64,000 bases of DNA, from the NCBI GenBank assembly GCA_036350795.1, contig JAZBNV010000137.1, positions 42,238 to 106,237 of the forward strand, in the 5' to 3' direction. Positions 26,376 through 35,371 of the stretch are shown here, piece by piece. The translations under genes were made by a program, and so were the position numbers. Every line of letters begins with the position of its first letter. The stretch's first letter is position 1. The stretch comes from JAUVKT01 sp036350795. Lineage in GTDB: Bacteria; Bacteroidota; Bacteroidia; Bacteroidales; VadinHA17. The notes beneath the pieces were generated by a model that was not told the origin of the DNA, ran no database searches, and was given only the letters and a program-made list of their open reading frames with translations.

Positions 26376-26397
26376 AGGACGTAGCATGCTACGTCCT
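26376..26397. repeat. REP-like perfect 22-bp palindrome
   Basis: AGGACGTAGC followed by ATGCTACGTCCT reads identically on both strands. TGTA and TACA flank it, extending the symmetry with one extra base on the left. It lies between atpC and the decarboxylase gene. It could form a hairpin at the end of the atpDC transcript, though no T-tract follows on the minus strand. Similar ACGTAGCATGCTACGT repeats are scattered in many bacterial genomes (from memory). Confidence 0.8.
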
Positions 26398-26420
26398 ACA
26401 TAACTTTGTAAATCAGAATC

Positions 26421-26687
26421 TTATTCTATAATCCTCTCTACAAGGAGGATGACCTTGTTCATCCTTAGCTCAACAACCCCTCCGTCGGCCAGGAATGTAT
26501 TTTCGGTCCCGTCATTCATAAACAATGTAATCGGGCCCCTTTCAAGGGTTGATACCAGGGGGGCGTGATCGGTAAGAACCTGGAATGATCCTTTACGGCC
26601 AGGTATTCTGACTGAAGCAACTTCGCCTTTAAAAACAGTTTTATCCGGTGTTATTATTTCTATATTCACAAGATGTGATTTAAGCAT
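26421..26687 (-). CDS. atpC: ATP synthase F1 epsilon subunit (short form)
   Basis: 88 residues covering only the N-terminal beta-sandwich: ITPDKTVFKGEVASVRIPGRKGSFQVLTDHAPLVS is unmistakable (two overlapping segments). The C-terminal helical hairpin of the 130-140-residue form, which inhibits ATP hydrolysis in other bacteria, is absent, as usual in Bacteroidota. It overlaps the last base of atpD. Confidence 0.95.
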   Translation of the reverse strand: MLKSHLVNIEIITPDKTVFKGEVASVRIPGRKGSFQVLTDHAPLVSTLERGPITLFMNDGTENTFLADGGVVELRMNKVILLVERIIE

Positions 26688-28198
26688 TATTCACCTGCCT
26701 CGGCAAGTAGTTTTTCTCCTTTTTCAATTGCTTCCTCAATTGTGCCTACCATCAGGAATGCCGCTTCGGGATATTTATCCACTTCGCCATCAATAATCAT
26801 ATTAAAGCCCTTAATGGTATCTTCGATCGAAACCAGTTTACCTTCAATACCGGTAAATTGTTCGGCTACATGGAAGGGCTGTGAGAGGAAACGTTGTACG
26901 CGACGGGCCCTGTGAACAACCTGTTTGTCTTCCTCTGATAGTTCGTCCATACCCAGGATGGCAATAATATCCTGCAGTTCATTATATCTCTGCAGTATCT
27001 CGATAACCCTTTGTGCACAAGAATAATGAGCTTCACCAACGATATCAGGACTGAGTATCCTGGAAGATGAGTCGAGCGGGTCAACTGCCGGGTAAATACC
27101 AAGCTCTGATATTTTACGGCTCAGTACTGTTGTTGCATCCAGGTGGGCAAAGGTTGTTGCCGGCGCCGGATCTGTAAGGTCGTCAGCCGGAACATAAACA
27201 GCCTGTACGGAGGTGATTGATCCATGCCTGGTTGAGGTAATCCTTTCCTGCATTACGCCCATCTCTGTAGAAAGGGTTGGCTGGTAGCCAACGGCCGAAG
27301 GCATTCGTCCAAGCAGGGCAGAAACCTCAGAGCCCGCCTGGGTAAAACGGAAAACATTGTCCATAAAGAAGAGTATGTCCCTGCCCTCACCCTTACCGTC
27401 TCCGTCGCGGAAATGTTCAGCAACGGTAAGCCCTGAAAGGGCCACCCTTAACCTTGCACCGGGGGGTTCGTTCATCTGCCCGAATACCAGGGCAAGTTTT
27501 GAATTCTTCAAAGCCTCGTGGTCAACCTTCGACAGATCCCATCCTCCCTTTTTCATATCTTCAAGGAATTCCTTGCCATAATCAATAACTCCGGCCTCAA
27601 GCATTTCTCTCAGCAGGTCATTCCCTTCGCGAGTTCTTTCTCCCACACCTGCAAAAACTGAAAGGCCCGAATAAGCCTTCGCAATATTATTTATAAGTTC
27701 AAGTATAACCACTGTTTTTCCAACGCCTGCTCCCCCAAACAAACCAATCTTTCCTCCTTTTGAATAGGGCTCAATAAGGTCGATTACCTTTATCCCCGTA
27801 AAAAGGACTTCCTTCTCGGTTGAAAGATCTTCGAACCTGGGTGGTTTACGGTGTATTTCATAGCCTCCATCCCTGGGCAGGGCTGCCATGCCATCAATTG
27901 CATCACCGGTTACGTTCATCAGCCGGCCTTTAATCTGCTCGCCAATAGGCATTACAATGGGTGATCCTGTTGCAATAACTTCCATTCCCCTTCTCAGGCC
28001 ATCAGTCGAATCCATTGCTATGGTCCTGACAGTATTTTCGCCAATATCCTGCTGGCATTCTACAATGAGCGTATTGCCATCGTCTGTTTTAATCTCAAGG
28101 GCATCGTAAATATTAGGCAGCTGAACTCCTTCGCCTTCGAAAGTTACATCAACTACAGGTCCGATTACCTGGCTGATAACACCTGTGTTTTTTGACAT
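26687..28198 (-). CDS. atpD: ATP synthase F1 beta subunit
   Basis: 503 residues. Walker A GGAGVGKT, the catalytic GERTREGND segment, ALSGLTVAEHFRD and ILFFMDNVFRFTQAGSEVSALLGRMPSAVGYQPTL-type motifs identify the catalytic subunit. With atpC it forms a two-gene unit separated from the rest of the ATP synthase genes by the polyprenyl synthase gene and an opposing outer-membrane gene. A -7 box lies 27 bases upstream. Confidence 0.98.
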   Translation of the reverse strand: MSKNTGVISQVIGPVVDVTFEGEGVQLPNIYDALEIKTDDGNTLIVECQQDIGENTVRTIAMDSTDGLRRGMEVIATGSPIVMPIGEQIKGRLMNVTGDAIDGMAALPRDGGYEIHRKPPRFEDLSTEKEVLFTGIKVIDLIEPYSKGGKIGLFGGAGVGKTVVILELINNIAKAYSGLSVFAGVGERTREGNDLLREMLEAGVIDYGKEFLEDMKKGGWDLSKVDHEALKNSKLALVFGQMNEPPGARLRVALSGLTVAEHFRDGDGKGEGRDILFFMDNVFRFTQAGSEVSALLGRMPSAVGYQPTLSTEMGVMQERITSTRHGSITSVQAVYVPADDLTDPAPATTFAHLDATTVLSRKISELGIYPAVDPLDSSSRILSPDIVGEAHYSCAQRVIEILQRYNELQDIIAILGMDELSEEDKQVVHRARRVQRFLSQPFHVAEQFTGIEGKLVSIEDTIKGFNMIIDGEVDKYPEAAFLMVGTIEEAIEKGEKLLAEAGE

Positions 28199-28224
28199 GT
28201 GTTTTACTTTTTATTGTGAGTGTA

Positions 28225-28232
28225 CAAATTTA
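28225..28232 (-). promoter_or_regulatory. -7 box for atpDC
   Basis: On the minus strand TAAATTTG matches TAnnTTTG exactly and ends 27 bases before the atpD start. I found no -33 TTG at the expected distance. Confidence 0.5.
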
Positions 28233-28320
28233 ACAAAATTTACTATTATGAGCCTCCCGTACGGACATTAAATAAGCCTGTGTTATCCATGAATAATTCA
28301 TTAATTAATTATCTGAAGGC

Positions 28321-28352
28321 TTTGTTTATAATAACTTTACTTAGTAAATTTG
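28321..28352 (+). promoter_or_regulatory. Full Bacteroidota promoter for the outer-membrane beta-barrel gene
   Basis: TTTG at 28321-28324 and TAAATTTG at 28345-28352 are separated by 20 bases, the expected -33/-7 spacing. The ATG at 28382 follows after 29 bases. This supports the short start and rules against the GTG-initiated reading frame that begins at 28220. Confidence 0.7.
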
Positions 28353-28381
28353 ATTTAATAGAAATTGTAAAACCTTATCTT

Positions 28382-28987
28382 ATGAAAAAAACCCTTATTA
28401 CACTTTTCCTGGCGATGTTTTTATTACCTGCCACTTATGCACAATTTACCAAGATTGGAGCAGCCACAGGCTATAATTACAATTATCATTTTAATAATGA
28501 GCAGTTTTCTGACCACCTTTTAACAAAATTTCCCTTTATTTCACTGAATGCCATCTACGAGGTAAATCTTCCCTTCCACCTGGTCCCGAGATTCACCTTC
28601 TATATACCCAACGTTTATAAGGAGGACATTATTGATTACCAGTTCAAATATGTAACCAGCGGATTTGCATTTGACGTTGACGCTCACTATGTATTTAATT
28701 CGCTCGATAAAATGGAGTTATACGGGCTGGCGGGTATTAATATTCTTTATTCTCATCGCAAATATGTCGAAGAAATTGTAGGGGCTGATACTTTTGTTGA
28801 TAAAACAAGCAACACCGGGCTCGGGCTTAATATAGGTGCCGGAGCGTACTGGAAGGTGAAGGACGAGTTTGACCTGACCTTCGAATTAAAAGCAATTATT
28901 GCCTCCCAGATACAGCTTGTAGGTACTTTTGGCATATTGCTTAATATGGAATATTTGTGGAGCAAGGAGGAAGGTTCGGGCTACTAA
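28382..28987 (+). CDS. Outer-membrane beta-barrel protein
   Basis: 201 residues from the ATG of MKKTLITLF, which gives a proper signal peptide ending in TYAQF. The mature protein is a series of amphipathic strands (GAATGYNYNYHF, FDVDAHYVFNSLDKMELYGLAGINI, LGLNIGAGAYWKVKDEFDLTFELKAI) ending in an aromatic-containing strand, like OmpA/OprF-type eight-strand barrels (PF13505-like). The function is unknown. It points against the ATP synthase genes and its stop codon overlaps that of the polyprenyl synthase gene. Confidence 0.8.
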   Translation: MKKTLITLFLAMFLLPATYAQFTKIGAATGYNYNYHFNNEQFSDHLLTKFPFISLNAIYEVNLPFHLVPRFTFYIPNVYKEDIIDYQFKYVTSGFAFDVDAHYVFNSLDKMELYGLAGINILYSHRKYVEEIVGADTFVDKTSNTGLGLNIGAGAYWKVKDEFDLTFELKAIIASQIQLVGTFGILLNMEYLWSKEEGSGY

Positions 28988-29958
28988 CGTGTTCGGCCAA
29001 CAAGCATGGCTGCAAGCTCCTGGAGCGGCTCTTTTCTTGAGGGTGAAATAACTACTGAGTCGAGAGAAATATAGGCCCTGTCGATATACTGACGGGCCAG
29101 GTTTTCAGCCCATGATTTTATTTCCAGGTCGTTATATATATCTATAACGGCCTTAATTTTTTCCTCTCCGCTGATTTCCCTGGTGGAAACCAATTCCTGC
29201 AGTTTTTTCAATGTTGCCCCCGAAGCAAGTTCAAAAGCTTTTATAAGCAATAATGTTTTCTTATTTGCAACAATATCTCCTCCTATTTTCTTACCGAAAA
29301 CCGAAGGATCGCCAAATGAATCGAGTATATCATCCTGGACCTGGAATGCCAGCCCCAGGTTAAGCCCGAAGGAGGACAGCAGGTCGCAATCTATGCTGCC
29401 CGCGCCACCAATAAGGGCTCCAATTCTTAGTGAGCCGGCAATCAGTACGGCTGTCTTAAGCTCAACCATCCTGAGGTACTGCTCATGACTCACATAGGGA
29501 GTAGACTCAAAATCCATATCCAGCTGCTGACCAATACAGACTTCCCGGGCAAGCCTGTTATATGTTTTAAATACCGCGGGCATTGCACTGGCCGGAGCCT
29601 GTGCAATAAGTTCGTTAGCCACAAATACCATTACATCTCCCGAAAGAATGGCCTGGTTTGCTCCATATTTTGTATGAACCGTTTCTGATCCTCTGCGCAG
29701 GGCCGAATTATCCATAATATCATCATGTACAAGTGTGAAATTATGGAATACCTCCAGGCCAATGGCGGGCTTAATGGCATGATCAATTATATCGCTGAAG
29801 AGGTTACAGGCCATCAGGGTCATAAGCGGTCTCAGCCTTTTTCCTCCCAGTGAAAGAATATACCTAACAGGGTCGTAGAGGCGTTCGGAATCAGTTTCAT
29901 AACTGATATTGGCTATTGCCTTATTGACAATTGATTTTAGTTCTTCGAGGGTATACAT
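28984..29958 (-). CDS. Polyprenyl diphosphate synthase
   Basis: 324 residues from ATG at 29958 (MYTLEELKSIV), which lies just after the atpG stop; an ATG at 29985 would add nine residues and overlap atpG. LGGKRLRP, the first Asp-rich motif HDDIMDNS, GQQLDMDFE, and the second motif FQVQDDILDSFGD are the standard trans-prenyltransferase signatures. It extends allylic diphosphates with IPP, probably for quinone side chains or other isoprenoids; chain length cannot be read safely. It directly follows the ATP synthase genes on the same strand. Confidence 0.92.
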   Translation of the reverse strand: MYTLEELKSIVNKAIANISYETDSERLYDPVRYILSLGGKRLRPLMTLMACNLFSDIIDHAIKPAIGLEVFHNFTLVHDDIMDNSALRRGSETVHTKYGANQAILSGDVMVFVANELIAQAPASAMPAVFKTYNRLAREVCIGQQLDMDFESTPYVSHEQYLRMVELKTAVLIAGSLRIGALIGGAGSIDCDLLSSFGLNLGLAFQVQDDILDSFGDPSVFGKKIGGDIVANKKTLLLIKAFELASGATLKKLQELVSTREISGEEKIKAVIDIYNDLEIKSWAENLARQYIDRAYISLDSVVISPSRKEPLQELAAMLVGRTR

Positions 29959-29959
29959 A

Positions 29960-30841
29960 CTAAGCTTTGAGGGCTTCAGCTCCACTTACAACCTCCAGGA
30001 TTTCGCTGGTTATGGATGCCTGGCGCGCTTTATTATATTCAAGGGTAAGATCGCGTATCAGCTCGCTTGCATTGTCTGTGGCCATATGCATGGCGGTCAT
30101 CCTTGCTCCATGTTCGGCAACATAGGAATCAAGGATAATCCTGTAAAATTCGATCTTAAGTGTTTTGGGTATCAGCTCTTCAATAATTTCCTTCCTGCCC
30201 GGTTCGTAGATATAATCGCTTACAACTGAAGTTTCTTCTTCATCTTTGGTTTCGACCGGTAAGAATGTTTCGTTTGTAAGAATTTGTACAGCGGCATTCT
30301 TAAACTGGTTATAAACAAACTCAACCCTGTCGTATTTTCCCGCAAGAAAACTATCCATAACCTCTGATGCTATTAAATTTACATTATCAAAGCTCAGATC
30401 ATCAAAAATTGTACTTCTGTTGTCGGCCAGGCCATAGGGACTTTTCCTGAAGTAGTCAGCTCCCTTTTTACCTATAGCCATAATGTGAAGTGTCTTCGCC
30501 AATGCCTGCTTCGAATATTTTCCTTTAATTATGCGTACTGTTTCCTTAATTACATTTGAATTAAAGGCCCCGCATAATCCCCTGTTAGAGGTAACAACAA
30601 TAAGAAGAATATTTTCGGGCTCCGAAACCCTGGAAAATGAGCCCGCACTATCAGTATCTTCAATCCTGGCACTTATCCCCAGCAATATTTCATGAAGTTT
30701 CCCGGCATAGGGTCTCAACCTGAGTATTTTGTCCTGTGCTTTTCTCAGTTTTGCAGCAGCAACCATCTTCATGGCAGCGGTGATCTGCCTTGTCGATTTT
30801 ACCGAATTCAGCCTTGTCCGTATTTCCTTAAGGTTTGCCAT
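29960..30841 (-). CDS. atpG: ATP synthase F1 gamma subunit
   Basis: 293 residues. N-terminal LKEIRTRLNSVKSTRQITAAMKMVAAAKLRKAQ and C-terminal ARMTAMHMATDNASELI are the paired helices of the rotor shaft, and VTSNRGLCGAFNSNV is the central-domain signature. It begins 19 bases after atpA. Confidence 0.97.
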   Translation of the reverse strand: MANLKEIRTRLNSVKSTRQITAAMKMVAAAKLRKAQDKILRLRPYAGKLHEILLGISARIEDTDSAGSFSRVSEPENILLIVVTSNRGLCGAFNSNVIKETVRIIKGKYSKQALAKTLHIMAIGKKGADYFRKSPYGLADNRSTIFDDLSFDNVNLIASEVMDSFLAGKYDRVEFVYNQFKNAAVQILTNETFLPVETKDEEETSVVSDYIYEPGRKEIIEELIPKTLKIEFYRIILDSYVAEHGARMTAMHMATDNASELIRDLTLEYNKARQASITSEILEVVSGAEALKA

Positions 30842-30860
30842 TCTCTACCTTTCTGCTATA

Positions 30861-32444
30861 CTAATCCTGCTCGTATTTTGCAGCAATATCTGCAGCAACT
30901 TTTTCAAGTGTCCCTGTTACAGAATCATCAATTACACCACTTCTGAGAGTCTCCAGCACATCCCTGTGCTTAAGATCCAGAAACTCTATAAAATCTCTTT
31001 CGAACTCACGAATTTTGTTTACAGGCACATTCTTAAGCAAGGCTTTTGTACCACAGTATATTATTGCAATCTGTTTTTCGACCGGTATTGGCTGGTACTG
31101 CCCCTGTTTCAGGATTTCAACGTTCCTGGCACCCTTGCTCAGGGTAGATCGTGTTGAGGCATCGAGGTCGGAACCAAATTTTGAGAAGGCCTCCAGTTCC
31201 CTGTACTGCGCCTGGTCGGTTTTTAGTGTACCTGCAACTTTTTTCATCGATTTAATCTGGGCATTTCCACCAACCCTGGAAACTGAAATACCAACATTTA
31301 TGGCAGGTCTTACCCCGGCGTTAAACAGGTCTGACTCCAGGAATATCTGGCCATCGGTAATTGAGATAACATTGGTAGGGATATATGCCGAAACATCACC
31401 TGCCTGGGTTTCAATAATTGGCAATGCGGTCAGAGAACCTCCACCCTTAACTTTGTCTCTGATGGACTCGGGCAGATCGTTCATTTTTTGTGCCACCTCA
31501 TCCGATTCTATAATCTTGGCAGCCCTTTCAAGCAGTCTTGAATGCAGGTAAAACACATCACCCGGATATGCTTCGCGTCCCGGGGGACGGCGCAGAAGCA
31601 GGGATACTTCCCTGTATGAAACTGCCTGTTTTGAAAGATCATCATATATTATCAGTGCATCACGTCCTGTATCGCGAAAGAATTCCCCGATAGCTGCACC
31701 GGCAAAAGGAGCATAAAACTGTGAAGCCGCAGGATCTGCTGCAGTTGATGAAACTATGGTTGTATACTCCATGGCACCGTGTTCTTCGAGTATGGCTGCA
31801 ATATTTGCCACGGTAGAGCCCTTTTGCCCGATTGCCACGTAAATACAATAAACGGGTTCGCCTTTTTCGTAATTAGGTTTCTGGTTAATTATTGTATCTA
31901 TGGCAATAGCTGTTTTCCCGGTCTGGCGGTCACCTATTATTAACTCCCTCTGTCCCCTTCCGATAGGGATCATGGCATCGATTGGTTTCAGTCCTGTCTG
32001 AAGAGGTTGTTTTACCGGCTGGCGGAAAATAACGCCCGGGGCTTTCCTTTCAAATGGCATTTCGAACAATTCTCCCTCGATTGCTCCCCTGCCATCGATC
32101 GGGTTACCTGTAGTATCTATTACTCTTCCCAGCAATCCTTCTCCAACCATTATTGAAGCAATTCTGCTTGTACGCCTGGCTAGACTTCCTTCTGTAATCC
32201 CTGCCGATGATCCAAGCAGTACAGCTCCTACGTTATCTGCTTCAAGGTTAAGTACAATTGCCTGTACGCCATTTTCAAATTCTATAAGCTCGTTTGACTG
32301 TACGTTCGACAATCCATACAGGCGCACAATACCATCGCCAATCTGCAATACGGATCCTACTTCGTCAAGCGATGCTCCTGTATGGAGGCCTTCGAGTTGT
32401 TGTTTGAGTATCTCAGATACTTCTGCCGGATTAATACTTGCCAT
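30861..32444 (-). CDS. atpA: ATP synthase F1 alpha subunit
   Basis: 527 residues. GDRQTGKTA is the P-loop, and PGREAYPGDVFYLHSRLLERAAK and the C-terminal helical domain are typical of the non-catalytic nucleotide-binding subunit. It begins 47 bases after atpH. Confidence 0.98.
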   Translation of the reverse strand: MASINPAEVSEILKQQLEGLHTGASLDEVGSVLQIGDGIVRLYGLSNVQSNELIEFENGVQAIVLNLEADNVGAVLLGSSAGITEGSLARRTSRIASIMVGEGLLGRVIDTTGNPIDGRGAIEGELFEMPFERKAPGVIFRQPVKQPLQTGLKPIDAMIPIGRGQRELIIGDRQTGKTAIAIDTIINQKPNYEKGEPVYCIYVAIGQKGSTVANIAAILEEHGAMEYTTIVSSTAADPAASQFYAPFAGAAIGEFFRDTGRDALIIYDDLSKQAVSYREVSLLLRRPPGREAYPGDVFYLHSRLLERAAKIIESDEVAQKMNDLPESIRDKVKGGGSLTALPIIETQAGDVSAYIPTNVISITDGQIFLESDLFNAGVRPAINVGISVSRVGGNAQIKSMKKVAGTLKTDQAQYRELEAFSKFGSDLDASTRSTLSKGARNVEILKQGQYQPIPVEKQIAIIYCGTKALLKNVPVNKIREFERDFIEFLDLKHRDVLETLRSGVIDDSVTGTLEKVAADIAAKYEQD

Positions 32445-32491
32445 ATGTTTTAAACTCTTACCCTGACCCTCAGGTCAGTATTATTCGTGTT

Positions 32492-33034
32492 TTACTTTAT
32501 TTCTTTCTTAAGTTCTTTCTTAATTTTTCTGAGCTGACTTTTTACGCTTCCGTCGATAAATTTATCCTCAACAAGAAGCATAAAACCACCTGTAAGATCA
32601 GGGTCAACAAGCTCTTCCATATCAACAGAGGTTGAGAAGCTTTTCTCAATTAATTCCCTTATTCTACCTCTTAACTCTTCGCCCGGCGGCACAGCAGTGG
32701 TAAGTTTCGCCCTGGTAATACCATTATGCCTGTTTGCTGCCTCTATATAGCTTCTTGCAATGGACGGTAGATACATCTCCCTGTTATTGCCAACACATAA
32801 TAATACCAGGTTGAGGCTGAGTGATGACACTTTTTCCCTCAGCAGGGCTGACAGGGCACTTTTCTTGACTTTATTTTTAATTACAGGACTTTCCAGCATA
32901 TCCCTTACATCGGGGATCGATGATAGTCCCAGGATATAGTCCATATCTTTTTTGACTGTATCTATTACAGACTTCTCTTTTGCAGATTGAAAAAGAGCCC
33001 TGGCATATCTTACTGAAATAATTCCTTCGTTCAT
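32492..33034 (-). CDS. atpH: ATP synthase F1 delta subunit
   Basis: 180 residues. YARALFQSAKEK at the N-terminus and DPDLTGGFMLLVEDKFIDGSVKSQLRKIKKEL at the C-terminus match the OSCP/delta family. It links the alpha3beta3 head to the peripheral stalk. It follows atpF after 8 bases. Confidence 0.96.
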   Translation of the reverse strand: MNEGIISVRYARALFQSAKEKSVIDTVKKDMDYILGLSSIPDVRDMLESPVIKNKVKKSALSALLREKVSSLSLNLVLLCVGNNREMYLPSIARSYIEAANRHNGITRAKLTTAVPPGEELRGRIRELIEKSFSTSVDMEELVDPDLTGGFMLLVEDKFIDGSVKSQLRKIKKELKKEIK

Positions 33035-33042
33035 ACTTTTCC

Positions 33043-33555
33043 TCAGTTCTTTTTCAGATCCAGATCATCGAGCATATTGTTAATAAGCCTGTCCTGGTCT
33101 GTTCCTCCCTTAAGGTTCTCCTTCAGGATTTTCTCTGCTATTGCCACAGACAGTTCGGCCACCTGTCCCTTTATTTCAAGCAGTGCAGATTGCTTCTCCT
33201 TTTCTATCCCAAGACGTGCTTTTTCAACAATCTTATCTGCTTCGGCCTTTGCCTGGTTCCTGGCTTCGCCTATCATAATATCACGGGCTTCGCGTGCTTC
33301 TTTCAGCAAGAGGTCTCGTTCCCTGCGTGCTTCCTTAATTATAGCCTCATTATCTGCCTTCAGACGCTCCATTTCGTCCCTTGCCTCATCTGCTGCCTCG
33401 AGCGAGCTTCGTATAGACTCATTCCTTGCCTTTATAGAACCAAGTATCTGCTTCCAGGCAAATACCCTGAGAAGAACAAGCAAAAGTCCAAAAATAAAAG
33501 TTGCCCATATAATTGTTCCGAGAGCAGGAGTTGTAAGATTACTTGCTAGTATCAT
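33043..33555 (-). CDS. atpF: ATP synthase F0 b subunit
   Basis: 170 residues: one N-terminal membrane helix (about 8-30), then a long charged helix rich in Ala, Glu, Lys and Arg that forms the peripheral stalk (KEAREARDIMIGEARNQAKAEADKIV). A 239-codon frame on the other strand here is a shadow of this low-complexity helix. Confidence 0.96.
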   Translation of the reverse strand: MILASNLTTPALGTIIWATFIFGLLLVLLRVFAWKQILGSIKARNESIRSSLEAADEARDEMERLKADNEAIIKEARRERDLLLKEAREARDIMIGEARNQAKAEADKIVEKARLGIEKEKQSALLEIKGQVAELSVAIAEKILKENLKGGTDQDRLINNMLDDLDLKKN

Positions 33556-33622
33556 AATTATTTTCTTTTCTGTTCATTATCAGAAGCCTGGTGCAGCCAA
33601 GCGCTGCACCTCTCCTGATTTC

Positions 33623-33829
33623 TTACTTTGCAATAAGAGCTACAACAATAGCGAAAAGGGCTGCCCCCTCGATAAGTGCTGCAGAAATAATCATAGCTGT
33701 CTGGATTTTGCCACCTGCTTCAGGCTGGCGGGCTATTGCCTCCATTGCCTGTCCACCGATGCGACCAATACCAAGTCCGGCTCCGATAACTGCTAATCCT
33801 GCTCCAACTGCTGCTAATGTACCTGTCAT
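33623..33829 (-). CDS. atpE: ATP synthase F0 c subunit
   Basis: 68 residues forming two helices around the polar loop ARQPEAGG. The ion-binding Glu54 lies in ALIEGAALF. Glu is followed by Gly rather than Ser/Thr, and the first helix lacks the Gln found at the sodium site of sodium-driven rings, so proton coupling is more likely (inference). Confidence 0.96.
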   Translation of the reverse strand: MTGTLAAVGAGLAVIGAGLGIGRIGGQAMEAIARQPEAGGKIQTAMIISAALIEGAALFAIVVALIAK

Positions 33830-33861
33830 AATAATTAGAATTTAATTTGACATTATATAGA

Positions 33862-34971
33862 TTAATGATGTTCGTCCTGCACTGCCAGCCCGATAAAGAG
33901 GGCCGACAAAAGGGTAAATACATATGCCTGCAGGAAGGCCACCAGTATTTCAAGGCAGTCCATAAAAAGGACAAATAATATTGATACCGGTGCAACTGCA
34001 AGCGATTTAAAAATAAATATCAGGCTGATCAGGCTTAATACAATAATATGCCCTGCGGTAATATTTGCAAATAGTCGGATCATCAGGGCAAAAGGTTTTG
34101 CAATTACTCCTATCAGCTCCACTATAGGCATCAGGGGTATAGGCAGTTTCAGCCACCATGGCACCCCGGGTGTATTAAATATATGTTTCCAGTAGCCTTT
34201 ATTACCACTGAAGTTTGTTATTATTGCTGTAAATGCCGCCAGGGTAAAGGTTACGGCAATATTACCCGTCACATTGGCTCCTCCGGGGAAGAAGGGAACC
34301 AGTCCCATCAGGTTATTTATAAGAATAAAGAAAAATGCTGTAAGAAGGTAGGGTACATACTTCTCATATTTATCTTCCCCTATATTAGGGATGGCAATAT
34401 CGTCCCTTACAAAAAGAACCACAGGTTCAAGAAAACCCTGGATACCTTTGGGCTCACTTATACCGGTTTTTTTATACGACCTTGCAAGACCTATAAACAG
34501 CCATAAAATAATAATGGCAGAAATAAGCATTGCAAACACATTCTTGGTAATTGAGAGATCTAGCGGGAAATTTTCCTCTATCAGATTACCTTCCTCGTCA
34601 ATTTTTGCAATACGTCCTTTATTATCGCCTTCATCAATAATTTTATAGCCTTCATGCACATGACCATGAGCCAGCTTTTTTGAAGAAAATACAGATATTC
34701 CCCTGTCCCTGGAATACAAAATCACCGGCAGGTATACGCTTACATGATGCCCGTGCTTATCGGTATAGATATGCCACTCGTGCGAATCGGCAATATGCTC
34801 CATAATAAAGCTTGCCGGATCAAATTCTTCGCTATCTTCATGACTCTGGGATGCTGCATCATGCTCCCCTGCGTTATGCTCCTGGTTTTCCTGTGCAAAG
34901 GATTTCTGGCTGAGAGATACCAGGATGGCAAAAATCGAAATAAACGATATGATAATTGTTCTTACTTTCAA
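33862..34971 (-). CDS. atpB: ATP synthase F0 a subunit with His-rich periplasmic extension
   Basis: 369 residues. A signal-like N-terminus ends near residue 26 (SFAQEN). Residues 27-135 form a periplasmic region holding about a dozen His, including EHNAGEHD and DKHGHHVS. The membrane part then has the stator Arg in MIRLFANITAGHI, and five to six helices. Subunit a is about 270 residues in E. coli; the extension is characteristic of Bacteroidota. Its start overlaps the upstream hypothetical gene by 4 bases. Confidence 0.95.
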   Translation of the reverse strand: MKVRTIIISFISIFAILVSLSQKSFAQENQEHNAGEHDAASQSHEDSEEFDPASFIMEHIADSHEWHIYTDKHGHHVSVYLPVILYSRDRGISVFSSKKLAHGHVHEGYKIIDEGDNKGRIAKIDEEGNLIEENFPLDLSITKNVFAMLISAIIILWLFIGLARSYKKTGISEPKGIQGFLEPVVLFVRDDIAIPNIGEDKYEKYVPYLLTAFFFILINNLMGLVPFFPGGANVTGNIAVTFTLAAFTAIITNFSGNKGYWKHIFNTPGVPWWLKLPIPLMPIVELIGVIAKPFALMIRLFANITAGHIIVLSLISLIFIFKSLAVAPVSILFVLFMDCLEILVAFLQAYVFTLLSALFIGLAVQDEHH

Positions 34972-35369
34972 TTCTGATCGTTTTTTAGTGATCTGATTTT
35001 CAGAGTATTGACCACAACAGTCACAGTATAAACCGCGAAGGTTAAATATAGCACAAAAAACAATACTATATTATTCATTCCGTATTTTTTAAATCCCTTA
35101 AAATATACTATTGCAAGTATGGCAGACAGTATAAATTTGAGTCCTATTGCGGCCAGTGAAAAAACTGCCTGCGAATCCGGGGGACGTTTTTCTGCGGCAT
35201 AAATCAACGAAAAAACCGAAACTGCGATTACAAACATTGACACCAGCATTACAGCAAGTGATTCGCGGTCGACTGATCCAGGGTAGAGTTTACTTAAAAT
35301 AACACCTGCAATAGCAAGTATAAGGCTTAGTATACCGGTATTTATTGTCCTTTTTAGCAGGTGGTTCAT
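34968..35369 (-). CDS. Four-helix membrane protein in the ATP synthase operon
   Basis: 133 residues with four hydrophobic segments and a basic C-terminus (KIRSLKNDQN). It sits between the AtpZ-like gene and atpB, where an AtpI-type assembly factor is often found, and overlaps atpB by 4 bases. Sequence similarity to AtpI is not obvious to me; the role in c-ring assembly is inferred from position only. Confidence 0.75.
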   Translation of the reverse strand: MNHLLKRTINTGILSLILAIAGVILSKLYPGSVDRESLAVMLVSMFVIAVSVFSLIYAAEKRPPDSQAVFSLAAIGLKFILSAILAIVYFKGFKKYGMNNIVLFFVLYLTFAVYTVTVVVNTLKIRSLKNDQN

Positions 35370-35371
35370 TA

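Noticed and set aside
28220..28381. N-terminal extension of the beta-barrel protein
   Set aside because: It starts with GTG, buries the signal peptide and spans a well-spaced promoter; the ATG at 28382 gives a normal signal peptide.
33077..33796. 239-codon plus-strand frame over atpF and atpE
   Set aside because: It is antisense to two clear ATP synthase genes, is Ser-rich low complexity, and results from codon bias of the opposite strand.
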